Shown piece after piece: positions 40,741 through 40,854 of a DNA stretch of 40,854 nt; position 1 is the first letter of the stretch, and the number at the start of each line of letters is the position of its first letter. The notes beneath the pieces were generated by a model that was not told where the DNA came from, made no database searches, and was given only the letters and a program-made list of their open reading frames with translations. This DNA is from Leifsonia sp. 71-9. GTDB taxonomy: Bacteria > Actinomycetota > Actinomycetes > Actinomycetales > Microbacteriaceae. Position numbers and translations under genes: made by a program. The stretch spans positions 166,761-207,614 of the forward strand of contig NZ_MKVJ01000022.1 in NCBI RefSeq assembly GCF_001898805.1, given 5' to 3'.

Positions 40741-40854
40741 CGCGTCGCCGTCGCCCGCTCCCAACACGCGAGCCCCGACGCCCCGCCTGCGGCAACGCGG
40801 CGGCCGATGCATTTGCCGAGTGCGCTGTGGCGGGACATGTGCGCCGCGTCGCCG

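Overview
The window looks like a chromosomal segment of a high-GC actinobacterium, most plausibly a Microbacteriaceae member close to Leifsonia (inference). GC is very high, every codon third position is strongly GC-biased, several genes start with GTG, and many genes carry a TANNNT box 6-7 nt before the start codon with no Shine-Dalgarno, as expected of leaderless actinobacterial mRNAs. I see no rRNA, tRNA, CRISPR array, prophage or insertion sequence.

Layout. 1-2749: a leftward operon of an acyl-CoA-dehydrogenase-like flavoprotein, an M24 Xaa-Pro peptidase and a truncated DUF445 membrane protein. 2801-8058: an SDR oxidoreductase divergent from a TetR regulator across a perfect palindrome, an alpha/beta hydrolase, a second TetR gene divergent from an ABC-2-like membrane protein across two matching operators, and an aldo/keto reductase. 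8081-9134: a DUF559/Vsr-fold gene bracketed by two related palindromes, then a leftward MFS gene. 10430-14335: the class I ribonucleotide reductase operon, with tandem NrdR boxes, a structured leader, nrdA, a 26-codon ORF carrying the redox-active CxxC tail that nrdA lacks, nrdB with Phe at the radical-Tyr position, and a 21-bp-stem terminator. 14365-16449: a TetR-controlled DHA2-type MFS exporter. 16532-21269: a rhodanese, then an operon of a cysteine-synthase-family enzyme, a flavin monooxygenase of the NtaA/SnaA/DszA type and an aromatic-amino-acid-lyase homologue without the MIO triad.

21314-24191: a secreted trypsin-like protease with three cell-wall-binding repeats, converging on a GNAT gene. 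24410-27092: a complete polar amino-acid ABC importer. 27175-31883: an SDR, then the leftward HrpA-like helicase. 31960-34486: a membrane protein/winged-helix regulator pair and an acyl-CoA ligase. 34563-37817: a small membrane protein, an aldo/keto reductase and a DUF255 thioredoxin-fold protein. 38090-40598: a small hypothetical protein, a Pro-tailed membrane protein and a class IV aminotransferase.

The strongest candidates for something undescribed are the ribonucleotide reductase whose C-terminal cysteine tail is encoded as a separate, independently initiated peptide, and the operon built around a lyase-family protein without its MIO cofactor. Large intergenic palindromes of differing sequence (8.1, 9.1, 27.1, 28.0 and 37.8-38.1 kb) form a third theme. 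All functional calls come from motif reading by eye; no database search was run.
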